From: Hirudinaria manillensis
Lineage: Eukaryota > Annelida > Clitellata > Hirudinida > Hirudinidae
Assembly: GCA_034509925.1 (NCBI GenBank)
Contig: CM067527.1
Location: 6,752,501 to 6,816,500, forward strand
DNA length: 64,000 bases
Reading direction: 5' to 3'
The notes beneath the pieces are model-generated. The model made no database searches and was not told where the DNA came from. It worked only from the letters and a program-made list of their open reading frames with translations. The number at the start of each line of letters is the position of its first letter. Position 1 is the stretch's first letter. The position numbers and the translations under genes are program-made. Of the stretch, positions 1-13,300 are shown in pieces.

Positions 1-1080
1 ATCACTGAAATTATCGGCATTTATTATTAAACAAGTATAAATTTCAACACAAACTCGGTCGGATGTGTTCTTTGAACTAACATTTTCTGGCAAGATCGAT
101 TACTATATATTTATTTTCTTTTATTTTAATTTATTTTTTAAATTCTAAATTAGTTAAAGTTATTAAATTGGGGATATTTTATATCCAAACGTAAGCAATG
201 CCGAATTTTCGATTAAGAGTGATTTTCTAGTTAAACAATTATTACTTAAAATTCGTTAATTTCTATTTAAAATTTGACATCGGCGTTTTCAAAGCTCCAA
301 ATGAAAGCCTCTTATTTGCCCATCAAACATTTTCTTAGCCCCTTGGGAATTCGACCAATTTAATTTTATTCCTATTTCTCCAAAAATGAAAACAATTTGC
401 TCGGATGGCATCTCCAGACCAAGGACATTTTTTTTTGACATCGGCCCCCGGCCACCACACCCATCGGATCAAAAATAAAAATATTTAAATAAAAAATAAA
501 TATAAATATATCGTTGTTCCAACTTTTCAAACAACAATTAATGATAATGAAGATAATCGATAATGGATTAATCGATAATTTATCTTTTGCCGAAATAAGT
601 TTAACTAAGTCTTAACATGGCGAATACGAAGTGAAGTTTTCAAGCTCTTGGCTTTTCATCGGAAGCCAATGAGCCATCGCCAGGTTTCAAAATCAGCTTC
701 ACAAGTTCTGCTCTGGAAATTCGAAATTAGTTTTTTTTTTAAGAAGAACAAATAAATAGTTTTTGAAAACAGGGAAGATTTCGGTAAACATTTTTTGAAT
801 GACTTTTACGGAAGCAAAGAAAGGGCTGACCGCATCGAGGCAGTTTTTTCGATCACTGGTGCCTTGAGGGGACCATTGGGGCTGCTAAAGGGCTCCGGGT
901 TTCGTTCCTTTCAGCACCTGTTTGTTTTGCCTCCACATGCCATGTCTATCGAAACAGCACTGCAATTATCATTATCATTTTGATTGCTATTACTATTAAT
1001 AACATGGTGTTGTAATTGTTGGCATATCATTCATAATAAATAATGATTGAAGTCAATAGGATTGTAAGGTGTATTATTAC

Positions 1081-1081
<1 letters not shown>

Positions 1082-1136
<55 letters not shown>

Positions 1137-1155
1137 GTTATTATTATTATTATTT
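1082..1155. repeat. (TTA)n microsatellite
   Basis: About 74 bases of TTA/ATT triplets with one G interruption near the end. Confidence 0.95.
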
Positions 1156-2934
1156 AAATGATTTTTATTTAATTTAATTGTAAATAATAATATTATCTAA
1201 GAAAATGATGTCGGTGACGATAAGGACAACATGATCTTACCATATCTACAGCTTATTAAATAAACTATCACCGTTTATGATTAACGAATGACTGTATTTA
1301 TCGAAAGATGTCTCTTTAGAAACACCATTGAGGAATGAATAATTGCTTTAAATAGCTAATCGGATTCTGGGTAACATTTCATGAGGATGTTGGGAGGGGG
1401 TTAGGGTTCTAAGACCCTAGGTTATGGTCTTAGAGGAGGACGCTTTAAGATGAAATTTTCTTCGCTTTATCATCCATAACATTGTTTTCTAATGTATATT
1501 TGTAGTTACTATTTAACCTAAATAATATGTCTACTGGCAGAAAGTATACTAATTATTATGATGGGGTTTTTTTTTTAATTATTAAGAAAATATTTTTAGT
1601 TAAATTTTAAGCTGCTCAATAATGAAATCTCCTGACAGTTTGAATGAGAATTACATTAAATATCTGACACAATGATAAATATTCATTAAGTCGTCGTCAT
1701 CATCATCATAATCATGACACCAACATGAATATTTAAGTTAGGGCGGACAATGGACCAATCAGAGGTCCACAGGTCACTGAGACAAAGGGTACCATGGAGA
1801 GGATTGGCTGCGTTCACAGTTCGCGTGATGTCCAAGCAAAGTGGAAATAATGAGGTCATCATCCAAATAAGCAGTACACAATGAGACTTTACAAGCAGCA
1901 GTGAATAAATAATTTTAAAAAAAAACAACAAACTTTAAAGCCCTTAAAATGTCGTTTCCAAAGACACGTGTCCTGAGTTGATGAAATTCTAAAGAGGAGA
2001 CCAGATGTTCAGTGGCAATCGCGAGTGCACATGAAAATCGACTAAGAGCCGAAACAGCTGAACCCGCAAAAAAGATTTTAACTTTTGTTAATGGTGGTGA
2101 TGTGCTGATATCTGGCGTTATTGTTTCTTAAAGTGCATTTAACGCCATTAAATGTTATTAAATTTTATATTCTAATTTATTATTTGTTAATTTAAATGTT
2201 TATATTTTAATTTATTATAATGTAATTGTATTAATGCTAATGTAATCTCAAGACACGACCGGTACAACATGCACTGAAGCATCTCCTACACTTCTCGGGC
2301 ACAACGAAATAAAAACGAAAGCGGATCCAAAATTCCATTCAAAATCAATTCGCTGGTGTCAGGCGAGTAACTCTTAAAATAAAAACTTTGAACACGTGCA
2401 CGAGGTGTTTGCGTTCAAGAGAAGTTGCGGTCAAATTGCATTCCTCTCCAGGCTTTAAGTTCGTCCTTCCCGAGGATGACGTCATCATGACTTGATGACA
2501 TGATGACGACGACCATGACAGTGATGCGATTGGTTGCTTTAGTTCTAAATGAAAGTCCTTATGTGTTTTAAATAAACATTTGCTATCAATCATCGGATAG
2601 CTTTAGTGAACTCAAACTTTAGTAAACCATACGAAAGCTTCAGGTCATCTCTTTATGTTCAAACTTCGTACTGCTGGTGATCCAAGCAGTACCAAGCCTC
2701 AGAGAATATTCATTTGCATTGTATTTTCACAGCCGACTCATTAGTTTACACTTTGTTTTTGTTTATACACAATTATTATTCATGAATCACTATTACACTC
2801 ACATTGTTAAACGATATCAAAATTAACAGTTTATTAGTTACATTAAATTAAAAATAATTGTGAAATAGGTGACGCCCCACTGAATACATGTAATGGATCG
2901 TGGATGATCGAACAACTACGTTTATGCTTCACAA

Positions 2935-4860
2935 TAACAACAACAACAACAACACAAACACAAACTGTTGTTCATGCAATCACAATTCATCAAGACGATC
3001 ACAACAATCACCAATCCATCATCACCATCATCATCATCGTCGTCGTCTTCATCATGGTCATCGCCGTTGGAAATTTCCAAAAGCTGTTTACGTGTTGAGC
3101 GGAAATGCGCATCGACCTAATTAAATTTGCATATTAATTGTATGCAAATGAGATCGCAGGAGGTGGTCGGTCACGATTGTCGAATCAAGACCATCAACAT
3201 CATGCCTTTGCATGAAGTATCGGCATGGTGGCTAATTGAAATTATCATCATCATCGTCGTCGTCGTTATCATAATCATCATCATCATCGATGTCGTCGTC
3301 ATCCAGGTTGTCTTCCAGAGACCTCGGCACGCAAACTTGTCTCAAAACAATATCGAAGGATAATTGTGATAGACTCAGATTTTACTTTTAACTTAAAGAA
3401 TTTTCTTGTGAAAAATCACGATGTTTAAATTTTAAATCGAAGAAGCTTTATTCCCGGTTATTACAACTGGAATTACAATTTTACTTTTCGAAATGTCCAA
3501 CATTTGTTTACAAGAAATGTTCAAATCAGATGTTTCTTCCGTTCGTTTGGCATTTTCCAAGAAATTCAAAGTCACAGTGGAACTGGAAAATTGCATTGTT
3601 AGTCGTACGCAAGGGAAGGGTTCCACCATTTCATCTGGAGGTTACAGATTAACTACAGACACCTCAATCATATCAACTTGTTGACTTACAATTATTGTGG
3701 ACTACCTGCTATTACGATCCAAATTTTTTTAAGTAATAAATTTGGCGGGTCAGCATTGCCCATTAACTGTAACGAATCTACTTAAAAACGTACACATCTG
3801 TAGTCCGAAGATTTCCAATCCAGACGACCTGTAGACGACCATTCTTATCCATTCCTTAATCCAAATCTACAATCTTGTCTCGATAAGATGTATCCAAGGG
3901 ACTTACAGCCGACAGATGGCAGCTGCAAATCTGACCCTGTAACACATGTTAGGGTTTCTCAGTGGCAAGAAATGAAGTAAAAAAAAAGAAGAAATGAGAT
4001 GACCCCGTTCGTCGTAAGTACTTCGTCAACGGTCAGTTTGGCCTCTCGTGTCAAAGATAAGATTAGGGATGTCGCTAATATTAAATTTATTCATGATGCA
4101 TCTCTGTTACAAGTTTAGTATTAGATGCAAAAAGTAATTCACAATAATTATTATGATAACTTTTGAGATAATAAATGTGATTTTCGATAAATTTTTATAT
4201 TCTTTTTTCGATTTTTTTTTAATGAAAACTAAAGTCGAAAATCACCGGAAATGGCGAACAAATGGAATTATAAAATAAGACGACCTATTTTTATTAATTA
4301 TTTTTGTTAATATTCGGTAATATTTATATTTTCCAGGCAAATATTTTTTTTCTAGGAGGTGACAGCCACACGAGAATGTTTGACCGCAGTAAAACCACCA
4401 TTAACAATTTAACTGCGACAACTAGTACCAAGACCGCTCGGGTTCCAAAATGTTTCCACGGTAAGAGCTGCCCAGACGGTCCCAGGCGACAATCTCCACC
4501 TGTTTGGAGCCATAAACAGTCCCCGGTGATCAAGAGATAAACAGTCGAGGATCAAGTGTCATTATCCTGCTGATAGATGGATCGTCATCTTCATCACCGC
4601 GAGCAACATTGTCTTTTTCATCAGCATCACGAATGTGATCATCACCATCATCGTCGTCGTAGTCATCATCGTCTTCATCGACATTGTACAAATTCTAATC
4701 CTTTTACTTATCTCCGATTCCTAGAAGCATCGACGTCACACTGGTAGCATCGTCGACATCAATATCATCATTATCATCGTCGTCGTCGTCACCACCATCA
4801 TCATCAGCATCGCAATCACAACCATCATCATCAGCACCGCAATCACAACCATCACCAAAG
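2935..4860. repeat. cluster of triplet-rich tracts (CAA, CAT, ATC, GTC)
   Basis: Discontinuous tracts: CAA at about 2937-2957, CAT/CGT at about 3017-3055, ATC/GTC at 3243-3303, and a long imperfect ATC/GTC/CAT stretch at about 4615-4860 ending just before the first TARP exon. Sequence between the tracts is unique. Confidence 0.85.
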
Positions 4861-4891
4861 ACATTCCTCCGCTGCCTTAACCCTCTGTGAC

Positions 4892-5363
4892 ATGGCGAGA
4901 TTCTGGAGTGCAGGTCATATCCTAACCATAGGAACGAACATGGCCGCCTGTTCTTCGTTTTGCTGTCTCTTCCTGTCGATAGTCACTGACAGCTGGCTCT
5001 GCACCAAGGAAAGGGCCATGATTTCCAACGGGTCCTTCGTCTACGTTACTATTTATAGCGGCCTATGGAGACGATGCACGCTGGATCGTGAGTCATGCTT
5101 TTATTTTTGTTTTGTTTCGTTTCGTTTCCTTGTTATTGTTTTTGTGTTTACCATATCGGGCGATTGAGGAGATAGGTGGGTAGGGATAACTGATAGAAAG
5201 TGTTGGGGAATCGAATGTTCATGTCATCATATTTACGATTGATAATGGTGGTGTTGATGGCGATGATGCGACAATGATGTCGTTGTTGATAACGGTATAT
5301 TGTTGACGACGAGATTGTAATGCTGATGCTGAAGCCTTGATGATGATGATGATGATGATGATA

Positions 5364-5395
<32 letters not shown>

Positions 5396-7249
5396 ATCGA
5401 GAGTTATTTCGCATCGAGCAGAGAGGATCAACCTGTAATCGGTTTCTGTGCAACGTGAACGCTCATCCAGAACTTCTGTTGAATAAGTTATTTATCTATC
5501 CATCCGTCCATTTGTCAGTCCATCTCTCAGTCCGTCTGTCAGTCCGTCTGTCCATCCATCGTTCTGTGAAAACCTGGGATTTTGTACATCGGTGTTTTTA
5601 AATTATTGACAATAAATTTAAAAATTTTTTCCTTTCTCTGCGCAGAAATTTTGAACACCAGAAAGCAATCGTAAATTATTAATGTCTTTTTTTTATTATT
5701 AAATGAAACGTTTGAAAGGCCCTAATAAATTTCGCAGCTTTAAGTTTAAAAAATAAATTATAAATGTAATAATTTGTTTTTATTATTATTATTATTATTA
5801 AGCAGCATTTGAATATTTATGATTTTCTAATGGGTATTTTTAATATCTTTTTCATTTTGAAAGGCAAACTTAAACACTGTCAAAAACTATATACCATCAT
5901 TGTCAACATCATCATCATCATCATCATGACCGTCATCACAAGCTAAATCTTAGTAATCCTGAAAAATCAACTTTGATATCAATCGAGATATCAATCTAGG
6001 GTTATCAACTTTGTCATGACGTGGCACACGATTTTGCAGTCATGAATAAGTGACATGGGACATGGTCATCAGATGTCGATGACATCCAATGAAGCGTGAA
6101 CGTCGTAATGGCCGAGTCGCTTGGATGAGCACACGCGAGATTCCAATCAGCACGTCCTAACTCGTAGAACTGTATCCATATCACATTGAGATGCGATAAC
6201 ATTTTTAGGTTAATTATATTATATTATATTATATTATATTATATTATATTATATTATATTATATTATATTATATTATATTATATTATATTATATTATATT
6301 ATATTATATTATATTATATTATATTATATTATATTATATTATATTATATTATATTATATTATATTATATTATATTATATTATATTATATTATATTATATT
6401 ATATTATATTATATTATATTATATTATATTATATTATATTATATTATATTATATTATATTTTTACCTTATCCAATCCTTTTACTTAGATTAACTGCTTGG
6501 ATAGTACTAACTGGTACAATCAATATTAATAATAATTGATGATGTTCAATTTATTAACATTTACTAATTATTTATGCCAACCAAAACATAACAAAATATA
6601 AATTGCAGTCTTTATAAATAGACTAGCACCTTCGAAATTGCACCCGTCTATTAAGATTGACAAACACATGATGTTACAAATCTCTTTCTCAAACATAATT
6701 ATATGTAACTATAATTGCTTTGTTTTACTATTCGCGGACAGCCAGAAGTCTCTTGCCCACGACACTCAACTGCTCCTACATCGGGTACTTCACACACGTC
6801 GAAAGAGATGGCATTGGTCCAACAGATTCCATCCTGTGTGAGTTCACAGTCAGCAATTCGTGAACAACTCAAAGCACCTGGCAGTCGTTATCGGCCTCAG
6901 TATAGTTTTCATGGCTCTACCGTCACTCTCGCATCGTCATATGTAACCCCTAACCCTAACCCTCGCCATCACCTACGTTATCATGTTGCCAAAAGCACCC
7001 TTTCAGTCTAGCAATGCATTCAAACCAGGAGCATTGAGCGTTTTTTTGTAGTTGACCATGTAATTAACTTGCCGCTACTGCAGTTACTGCAGCCCGTTTG
7101 TAGTCGCTGCCATTTGTGGTTATTAAGGATATGAAATATGGCTACAACAACCAAACATTTCGTTGCGTTTCTCCATCCCCAAGGTCTCGTTGATATCGTT
7201 AGGATTAAAAGAAACCCATTAATGCTAATCCGTTATAAATCCGCACAAG

Positions 7250-7314
<65 letters not shown>

Positions 7315-10300
7315 AAATAACCGTCACTAATCAGTATTTAATACACTACCATTGACTGACGACGGAATCATCAAAATTATTATATTATTAATACCATTAT
7401 TATTGTTCTTATTTTTCAATTAATATTTACATTAAGAAACTACGCGAAAAAAATCTCAGGAGCAATCCATGTTACGATTTGAAGAATAAATCAATTAATT
7501 ATGTTAATGCAGTGTCTTTGAGGAAGGCAACGGGCTTCCCCATGGTGGGACTGGTGCTGATGTTGGTGGCCCAAACGGTCTGCTTCGTCAGCCATTGCAG
7601 TCTCTACAGGCAGTGCTTAACCATCACCTTTGGTGTCATGTTTGTTTCCGGTGGTGAGTCAATATATGTTGAATAATTAATCAGTTTTCTAATAAATGGT
7701 AAGCATGAGTTATTTATTAAAATTAACAATTGTAACTTATATTAAATGTAAATGTTAAATTGTTTTAAAATTCGTTGATATTCATAATCAACAAACAGAA
7801 GACATAGAAACTTTATCAGTGCTGTCACCTACAAGATCCTAAGCGATAACTTGTACATTTGCATATTCATGAACTACAAGATGACCAATCACGGGTCGAA
7901 TAAAGCACCTTCTTGTTAGCACGGTCGTAACTCTTCATTAACCTTGAGGGGATTGCAGACGTTCTGAGGTTGAATAGAAGAAGAAAATAAACGAGTAACT
8001 CGAATGATGGATGGTTGAAAGGATGGATAAATTATGCTCAATTGCTTTTACACTGATGGATGATTCGCTGGTTAATGTGTCATACGCCTCCCTTTCCCGG
8101 AGTATTCGAAAGGAATGGCTCGAAAGCCATGGTAGATGTTTGAACATCTAATTCAAGATTACAATTTGAAAATAACTGTATTACTATAAAATAAAAAGCT
8201 TTAGATAGATTAGTAACCATTATCACAACTAATCTTATGGTTATTTTTGTTAAGGAGTTATTTTATCTGAATTATTTCCAAATTTTTAATTTTATCGCGA
8301 ATACCTCCACATTGTCGAGAAGCAATTTAATCTGGTTTTTAGCTTTCATAGAAAGCTAACAACTGAAAATTACATTTTCGACTACGTGGCATCTCCTTAA
8401 TAAAAGACTTTAATTCCGTACTAACTAATCAAGAGATCAGAAGCAATACCTGCTCCAGGTTGTTGAAATGCATAGGCAACATTTTCGTATGTCTAAGAAA
8501 TCGATCATTATTGAGAAACTAGCTAGTAGTGGATTTTAGTCAAATTTTTGCATTTTGTGTTGAAAGTCTGTGTTTTTTATAATATTTTGGAGGTTAAGTT
8601 GTACGAAATTAAACAAATTTATTAAAAAAAAAAACTAAATTATATCTTGCTATCGAAGTTATCCATGTAAAATGTGCGCAACATGTAATTTCCGCTATTA
8701 TACGCAATGTTTAAGCACTGTGGGATGTTCAAGATGCTAAAGACAGTTCTAAATGACGTTTGAAACCTAAAATTTAGTGTATAGCCTTAAAAATGTAAAA
8801 GGAACAAATTTCTGGAACGGGAATAAACAATTTCGAATTTTTTTTTTTAATTTGCGCCCTAATGCGTACTGAAGGAACGTACATAAACTTCAGAGGTGCA
8901 CTGCTTTACCATTTAATTTTTGTTTTAAGTTTATGAGTTTATTCTTTTTCAAGAGCTAAAAATAAATCCCCAGAATTAAATTCACAATTATGAAAGATAA
9001 GAAAACGTACTTGAAATACAAGGCAGAACTGCTTGAAATAAAAGAGAAATAAATAGGAAATAAACTGAATGGGCAAACATTTAATATTTTGTCGATTATT
9101 AATTTTATATTAATAGCAATCTCATCGTTTAAATATTTTAAATATCGTATGAAATAATGACAAGACTGTTCGCAAATTATTAACGCTACGTCCTTCTTTA
9201 TATCAGTTAATCGAAAAATTAATAAAAAAACTATTAATAAATTTAATAAAAAAAATCGAATTTAGGTTAAATCAAATAATAATAAATTATTGTAATTTAA
9301 TAATTAATTAATTAAATAAATTATTTTTTAAATAAAAAGGTAAATAAATAATTTAAATTATTATTTAACTGATTAATTAATTTTTATTAATTTCGACTTT
9401 TTTATTGCAACTTAAAAATATTCACAATCTTTTGATTGGAAATTCGTCGATGTCCAGTGAAGACTATTTTGAGAACCATTTAATGCCAATTTCCGATTTA
9501 ACTCAGCCTTACGCATCAAAGTAAGATTATCCTAGTACTATCCTAGTACTGTCGCATCGTGTTAATTATCTTGACGTCCTAGTTAAGAATGTCGAGCGAT
9601 TCGAATATCATGCCACCTGCACAAAATGTTGAACAACCGTTCGTGAAAAGGCCATTCAAATGTCCCTACTGTCGAAAATCTTACGAAAATGCTCGTTCTT
9701 TTCGCCTTCATGTGGGTTATAAACACAGGGCTCAGTTCAAGGATTCATTCACTTGCGGGGCTTGCAATAAAAGTTTCAATTTTATGAAACAACTAAAGAG
9801 TCATCTCGCTAAATATCCAGATTGTCAGAATTCTATCAAGCTAAAAACTTGTACTCCTCATGCCCAGCTCGAGGTTAGCGGCGTTAAGGACAAAAATGTT
9901 TCCGATTCAAAAAGTCAAGAACCCCCTTCAAGTAAGAAAGCGATCGCTAAAGAAAAAAAGAGGTCTGCCGGAATCGAAGAAAATGTGCCAGAAGGCGTGC
10001 AGCTTTTGAATTGTCCTCACTGTCATAGAGTGTTCTCACAAAGCCGAGCTCTGGGCGTTCACATGCAAACTCACGTTCAACTCGTCAAGCGCTTCGAATG
10101 CGACGTGTGTGGAAAGAAATACGTTAATAAAGATGGGGTGAAACAGCACAAGAAGAGACACCCGATATGCCAAAACGGAGCGCATTCACCAATAACAATA
10201 GATAGAGGCGAAAATGAGGGGACTGATTCCATGGAAGCCATGACATCAACAACGGATCAAACCGTAGAAGATAACAACCAAAGCGACCGTCCTACTTTAC

Positions 10301-13300
10301 TTCCGGTAAAACCTAGACCATCTACTGAATTTATCCTTCAAGAATCGCCCGTAAAAACTGACACTCTCTCTTCGACTTCCTCGCAATCATCGGCATCTTC
10401 ATTCCAATCTATGACTAACATTAGTTGTCAAGGAATGGCTACAAAATCGAGTGACAGCAACCCTTCTTTTGAATTGATGTCGAACGAATCTCCTCCACAG
10501 CTAATGGAAGAGGCAGGAGCCTCGCATTCTAAGAATGATGAATCCTTCAGGTGCTTGAAGTGTCAAATGGTAATTGAGGGAAAAAGCAATTTCAAATGCC
10601 ACATGAAAACTCATAACTTACGGGCCTGCCAAAGTTGCGATAAATTGTTCGAAAGTCAAGTGGAATTGAGACAACATAGATATAAGAGTATGGATTGTCA
10701 AAAGGCATCAAATGTACTAAATCCATCCTCCCGTAAAAGCCTTGAGCAGTCCAAAATCTCCGAATCGACTGGATTCAGTGTAATTCAGAATACATCACCA
10801 CAAAGATCGGATGCCTGTGGTGGGTCGACGAAAATTTGTGCTAATACCTCTTCAAAAAGCAGGTCTGCTGAAAGCATCCAATCTCCCGCAGAGAATAAAA
10901 ACATTTGCAGATTCTCCGATGATCCGAAGGGGTCCAGTAATAATACGCATCTCGATCGTCACTTGAACATTCATACTATAGTTCCCAGGAAGTTTTCATG
11001 CAATCTTTGCGACAAGAAATATTGTCGCAAGAGAGATTTGAATTACCACATGACAATAAAACATAGGGATGCAAATTTCAATGACAAGGAAATTGGCAAC
11101 ACGCATTCATCTTTACTACAGGTACCATCTGACGTCGAAATGGCTGATTTAACAGAAACACCAAGCAACTCTACGGCAGATCCTAATGTTCTATGTACAG
11201 GAGAAAACATTCAAAGCGAACAAGTTTCTCCATCAGCGACAGCAGAGACTTCAATCAGACAACACAACTGTCACATAGTCGACCAGAATCAATCTTTAAC
11301 ACATTCTGCTCCTCTGGCATTAAGTGCATCCAATGAATCCAAAAATAGTGGTGGTTTAGACTCAATTGCTACTATTCAACCTAATCAGATTTCTGAATGC
11401 CAGGAAATGCCACAGCTCTCTAAAATAGATAATACTCTCCACCCAGACAATCAGGCACAGACTTTACCAAACCCAGGGCTTTACAATTCTTTTAACGAAA
11501 TTTCTAAAGTACAAAATGCTGCTAGCTCGAACTTCCAAGCGCCATATTCCAACCAAATTAATATGACATCAGCTGTGCCGCCCGCGAAGACACAGGACAA
11601 TTTCATGTTCAATAATTTTCCAATGAACAATATGTTTCCCATGCCTTATATAGGGATGTACAATCATTTCAATGCAGTTCTGGCGCAGGCAAATCCGATT
11701 ATAAATCATGGAATCCAGGGCACACCGTGGGGCTTTTTTCCTTACCCAATCAACCCCTGGCTTTTGCCCAATTGGGGCTACCAGCAAAATGCTGGAATAT
11801 TGATTTCATCTTTGAACACCAATCCGATTTCGATTGAACAATCATTAAATGAATCCGGGAACAATGTCAATAAGGACTTAGAAAATGCAGCATAGAAAAT
11901 TCTATGAAACAATAAACTCTTTAAAAAAAAAGTTACTTTAAAAATTGAATTAAAACTCCATCGTACGCCTTTGATGGATCAGATGAAGGAGAGATTTAGC
12001 TGGAACGATGGTGGATCATTTTGTTACATTATATCAATAAAATTAAATTTTTTTTATTCATGTTATGTGAAGCATATAAGTAGCTGCTGAGATTATTAAT
12101 GATATTTAACGTAAAATATTTCTATTTAATATGTTTCTAAAATAATAAGACAAGTCAATAAATTGTGCATAATACACAAGGATCTCTTTTTAATAAAAGT
12201 AAAAAGAAGCAAAGAAAAATGATTTTTATGGCTATATTCTGCCTTATTTATAAAAGCGTTCATAAACATTCGGAGGGTGTGTCAAGAAACTGAACTGCAA
12301 TTTCTTTTAAAACGTGATGCTGAAAATAAGTCCAAATGCTTTTTAATTTATAGAATCTTAAAGTTGTTATTTAAGTACATGGCTTTAAACTTATTGCAGA
12401 TTACTCATAAAACATGGACTAATGAAGGCAAGAACAATAATTTATGTTATGACATTTAGTACACGACTAAGCCTTGCTGGGCATTAAAAGTAATATCCAC
12501 AACAATGGGAACATTTGAAACCAAAGCCAAATTTCGTGACTTGTACGGATCAGTCGTAGATCAGGTATTGTGCGGAGGATGACGATGACGATGAATTCTG
12601 TCTTTTATTGCTTTTCTTTCATTCCACTCCGGACATCCCATTAGTGCCCTTCTGCAAGGACAATCAATTTGAATTATGGTCTCTTGGAATTCATGTTGAA
12701 AAGAGTTTTTTTCACAGAAAACAAAATTCAAAAAACAGAGAAAATACATTTTCCATAATAAACTTTCCTTCTACAAGATGTTTCGGAGCGCTATTTTTGG
12801 ACATTAGATAAATCCCACTTTCACTTCATTCGCCACTTCCATGGCTTTACTGACTGGAAGAAGAGACGGTCTGGTGGATGAGTTGATAGAACTTCTTGAG
12901 CTCCAGAAGATGTTAACTCGTGCGCTATATGAATCGAACGATCCATCATAGTCAGAAGCGACAATTCTTTCCATCTGTAACACTCGGAAGCGACAGCCCG
13001 TCAGGAGAAACAAGATGTTCCTCATTTCGCTTCGTGTTGCCTGGAAAAAGATTGGAGATTTATGCTTACGAAAGGGTGTGCTGAAAATCAATGGTGGTTG
13101 AGTGGATGAATGGACGATGGATGGATTTAGGAATGGACCAAATGGTTATTATTATTATGTAAATCATTTTTGCACATATTCGCTCAAGATAAATATGTCA
13201 AAACAATTCATTACAATTTAATCACCTCGCAAAAATATCGTAAACTTTACACGATATTGATATGAGCTACATACACACTACCTTTTTTGCTTGTTTTGCC

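Larger units (their letters stand above)
1..4891. other. 5' flank of the TARP gene, no coding exon recognised
   Basis: AT-rich DNA with no open frame that resembles a protein. It holds a (TTA)n tract at about 1082-1155 and several mixed CAA, CAT, ATC and GTC triplet tracts. The longer open frames here (for example 2900-3124 and 3127-3363) are His- or Ile-rich readings of those tracts. Untranslated exons or regulatory DNA of the downstream gene could be present, but I see no signal that marks them. Confidence 0.6.

Noticed and set aside
5148..5453. His-rich and Ile-rich minus-strand frames
   Set aside because: They come from the (GAT)n microsatellite and have no other coding signal.
6186..6539. 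117-codon frame of repeating I-I-L-Y-Y
   Set aside because: It is only the translation of the pentanucleotide array.
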